Shown here: one piece after another, positions 6,208-7,239 of the stretch
Position numbering within the stretch: position 1 is the stretch's first letter
Layout: each line of letters opens with the position of its first letter
Translations under genes and position numbers: made by a program
Source of the DNA: Prevotellaceae bacterium UBA1726
GTDB lineage: Bacteria; Bacteroidota; Bacteroidia; Bacteroidales; Bacteroidaceae
Reading direction: 5' to 3'
Length of the DNA stretch: 7,239 nucleotides
NCBI GenBank assembly: GCA_002316005.1
Contig: DCIM01000028.1
Span: 1 to 7,239, forward strand
Notes under the pieces: model-generated
What the model was told of the DNA's origin: nothing
The model's database searches: none
What the model saw: only the letters and a program-made list of their open reading frames with translations

Positions 6208-6960
6208 ATGTGGTTATTTAATTCTTCTATTGGCAGAAAAGTAGTAATGTCAGTTACTGGTATTGCGCTTATTCTGTTCTTGACATTCCACATGTCAATG
6301 AATGTTGTGGCTTTGTTCTCTGCAAATGCCTACAACACGATTTGTGAACTTTTGGGTGCCAACTGGTATGCTGTAGTGGCAACACTCGGCTTGGCTGCAC
6401 TCGCAGTACTCCACATTCTGTATGCGTTCATCCTGACCATCCAGAACCGTAAGGCTCGTGGCGGTAGCCGCTATGCTGTAACCGACAAACCTGCAAAGGT
6501 AGAGTGGGCATCACAGAACATGCTTGTTCTTGGTCTCATCGTTGTTGTTGGTTTGGGTCTCCACCTCTACAACTTCTGGGCAAAGATGATGCTCGTTGAG
6601 TTGGTAGGTTGCGAGGAGATGGCTGCAACAGCTGCAAACGGTGCATACTGGATTCAGCAGACATTCGCTTGTCCAGGTTATGTTGCTGCTTATGTAGTAT
6701 GGCTTGTTGCACTTTGGTTCCACCTCACACACGGTTTCTGGTCAGCTCTTCAGACACTGGGTTGGAACGGTAAGACATGGTTCTGCCGTTGGAAGGTTAT
6801 CGGCAATGCTTATGTAACTCTTCTCATTCTCGGTTTCATCGCTGTATTGGTAGCAGGTGCTTGCGGTTTCATTGCTCCTGAGTGCTGCGGTCATTGCTGC
6901 GAAGGTGCAAAGGAAGCTTGCGAGGCTGTAAAGGAAGCAGCTGCTTGCTGTGCTCAGTAA
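6208..6960 (+). CDS. sdhC: Succinate dehydrogenase/fumarate reductase cytochrome b subunit
   Basis: This is the membrane anchor of a class B complex (SdhC/FrdC). It carries heme b and passes electrons between menaquinone and the flavoprotein/iron-sulfur subunits. Five hydrophobic segments lie near residues 12-36, 53-78, 104-126, 157-177 and 198-222. His28, His69, His119 and His172 (or His175) sit in helices and are candidate heme ligands. Positive charge in the N-terminus and in the 79-97 and 188-196 loops places those in the cytoplasm and the C-terminus in the periplasm. The 250-residue chain ends in an unusual tail with 8 cysteines in residues 219-250, including CCGHCC. Codon use is strongly biased to codons such as GGT, GCT and CGT, which suggests high expression. 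sdhA follows after 28 nt. Sequence alone does not separate succinate dehydrogenase from fumarate reductase (frdC). Confidence 0.95.
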   Translation: MWLFNSSIGRKVVMSVTGIALILFLTFHMSMNVVALFSANAYNTICELLGANWYAVVATLGLAALAVLHILYAFILTIQNRKARGGSRYAVTDKPAKVEWASQNMLVLGLIVVVGLGLHLYNFWAKMMLVELVGCEEMAATAANGAYWIQQTFACPGYVAAYVVWLVALWFHLTHGFWSALQTLGWNGKTWFCRWKVIGNAYVTLLILGFIAVLVAGACGFIAPECCGHCCEGAKEACEAVKEAAACCAQ

Positions 6961-6988
6961 TGGTTTAACTTTTTAAATTCCAAAGAAA

Positions 6989-7239
6989 ATGTCTAAAGTA
7001 TTAAATTCAAGAATACCTGAGGGACCAGTAGCTGAGAAGTGGACCGAGTTTAAGGCACACCAGCGTTTGGTAAACCCTAAGAACAAACTGAAGCTCGATG
7101 TTATCGTAGTTGGTACTGGTCTTGCTGGTGCTTCTGCAGCTTCTTCACTTGGTGAGATGGGCTTCAATGTACTCAATTTCTGCATCCAGGACTCTCCACG
7201 TCGTGCTCACTCTATTGCAGCACAGGGTGGTATCAATGC
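6989..7239 (+). CDS. sdhA: Succinate dehydrogenase/fumarate reductase flavoprotein subunit (partial)
   Basis: Only the first 83 codons lie in the window; the frame is open to the right edge. The product is the FAD-bearing catalytic subunit that interconverts succinate and fumarate on the cytoplasmic face of the membrane. Residues 37-51 form the start of the FAD-binding fold, with GTGLAG at 42-47. RRAHSIAAQGGIN at 71-83 contains His74, which corresponds to the histidine that holds FAD covalently in this family. The N-terminal extension of about 35 residues before the fold fits the Bacteroidota class B type. The ATG at 6989 is 28 nt after sdhC, without a clear Shine-Dalgarno sequence. The iron-sulfur subunit gene sdhB is expected next, beyond the window. 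frdA is an equally valid name. Confidence 0.95.
   Translation, partial: MSKVLNSRIPEGPVAEKWTEFKAHQRLVNPKNKLKLDVIVVGTGLAGASAASSLGEMGFNVLNFCIQDSPRRAHSIAAQGGIN

Overview
The window looks like ordinary core chromosome from a member of the Bacteroidota, most likely Bacteroidales and perhaps Prevotellaceae. The reasons are protein character (MnmG, UvrC and Apt of the Bacteroidales type, and a class B succinate dehydrogenase/fumarate reductase with one five-helix cytochrome b subunit), start sites that mostly lack Shine-Dalgarno sequences, and three exact matches to the Bacteroidota -7 promoter element TAnnTTTG at sensible places. The genus call is an inference. I found no mobile element, CRISPR array, tRNA, rRNA or defence system.

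Layout. Positions 1-135 hold no gene. They contain a strong bidirectional terminator-like hairpin (6-46) and a second, longer imperfect palindrome (51-111). Positions 136-5958 carry five genes, all on the minus strand, in transcription order mnmG, apt, uvrC, dtd, deoC. Gaps between them are short (108, 77, 40 and 2 nt), so they probably form one operon with at least one internal promoter ahead of dtd. Positions 5959-6207 are a divergent control region, with a mnmG promoter facing left and a promoter facing right for the sdh/frd genes. The sdh leader is about 120 nt long and rich in small dyads. Positions 6208-7239 carry sdhC and the first 83 codons of sdhA, which runs off the right edge.

Function. 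The leftward genes are housekeeping: tRNA wobble-uridine modification (MnmG), adenine salvage (Apt), nucleotide excision repair (UvrC), removal of D-amino acids from tRNA (Dtd) and deoxyribose 5-phosphate breakdown (DeoC). Apt and DeoC both deal with products of nucleic acid turnover. The rightward genes encode the membrane anchor and flavoprotein of a menaquinone-linked succinate dehydrogenase/fumarate reductase, the complex that gut Bacteroidales use to make succinate anaerobically.

Most interesting points. First, two exact copies of the 16-mer TGTTTCACATGAAACA lie in the gaps on either side of apt. They are one base from the widespread chromosomal parS consensus TGTTTCACGTGAAACA and sit beside mnmG (gidA), which is often near the replication origin. 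Second, the SdhC protein ends in a cysteine-rich tail with 8 Cys in the last 32 residues, predicted to lie in the periplasm. I see no clear evidence of a wholly new biological system here.
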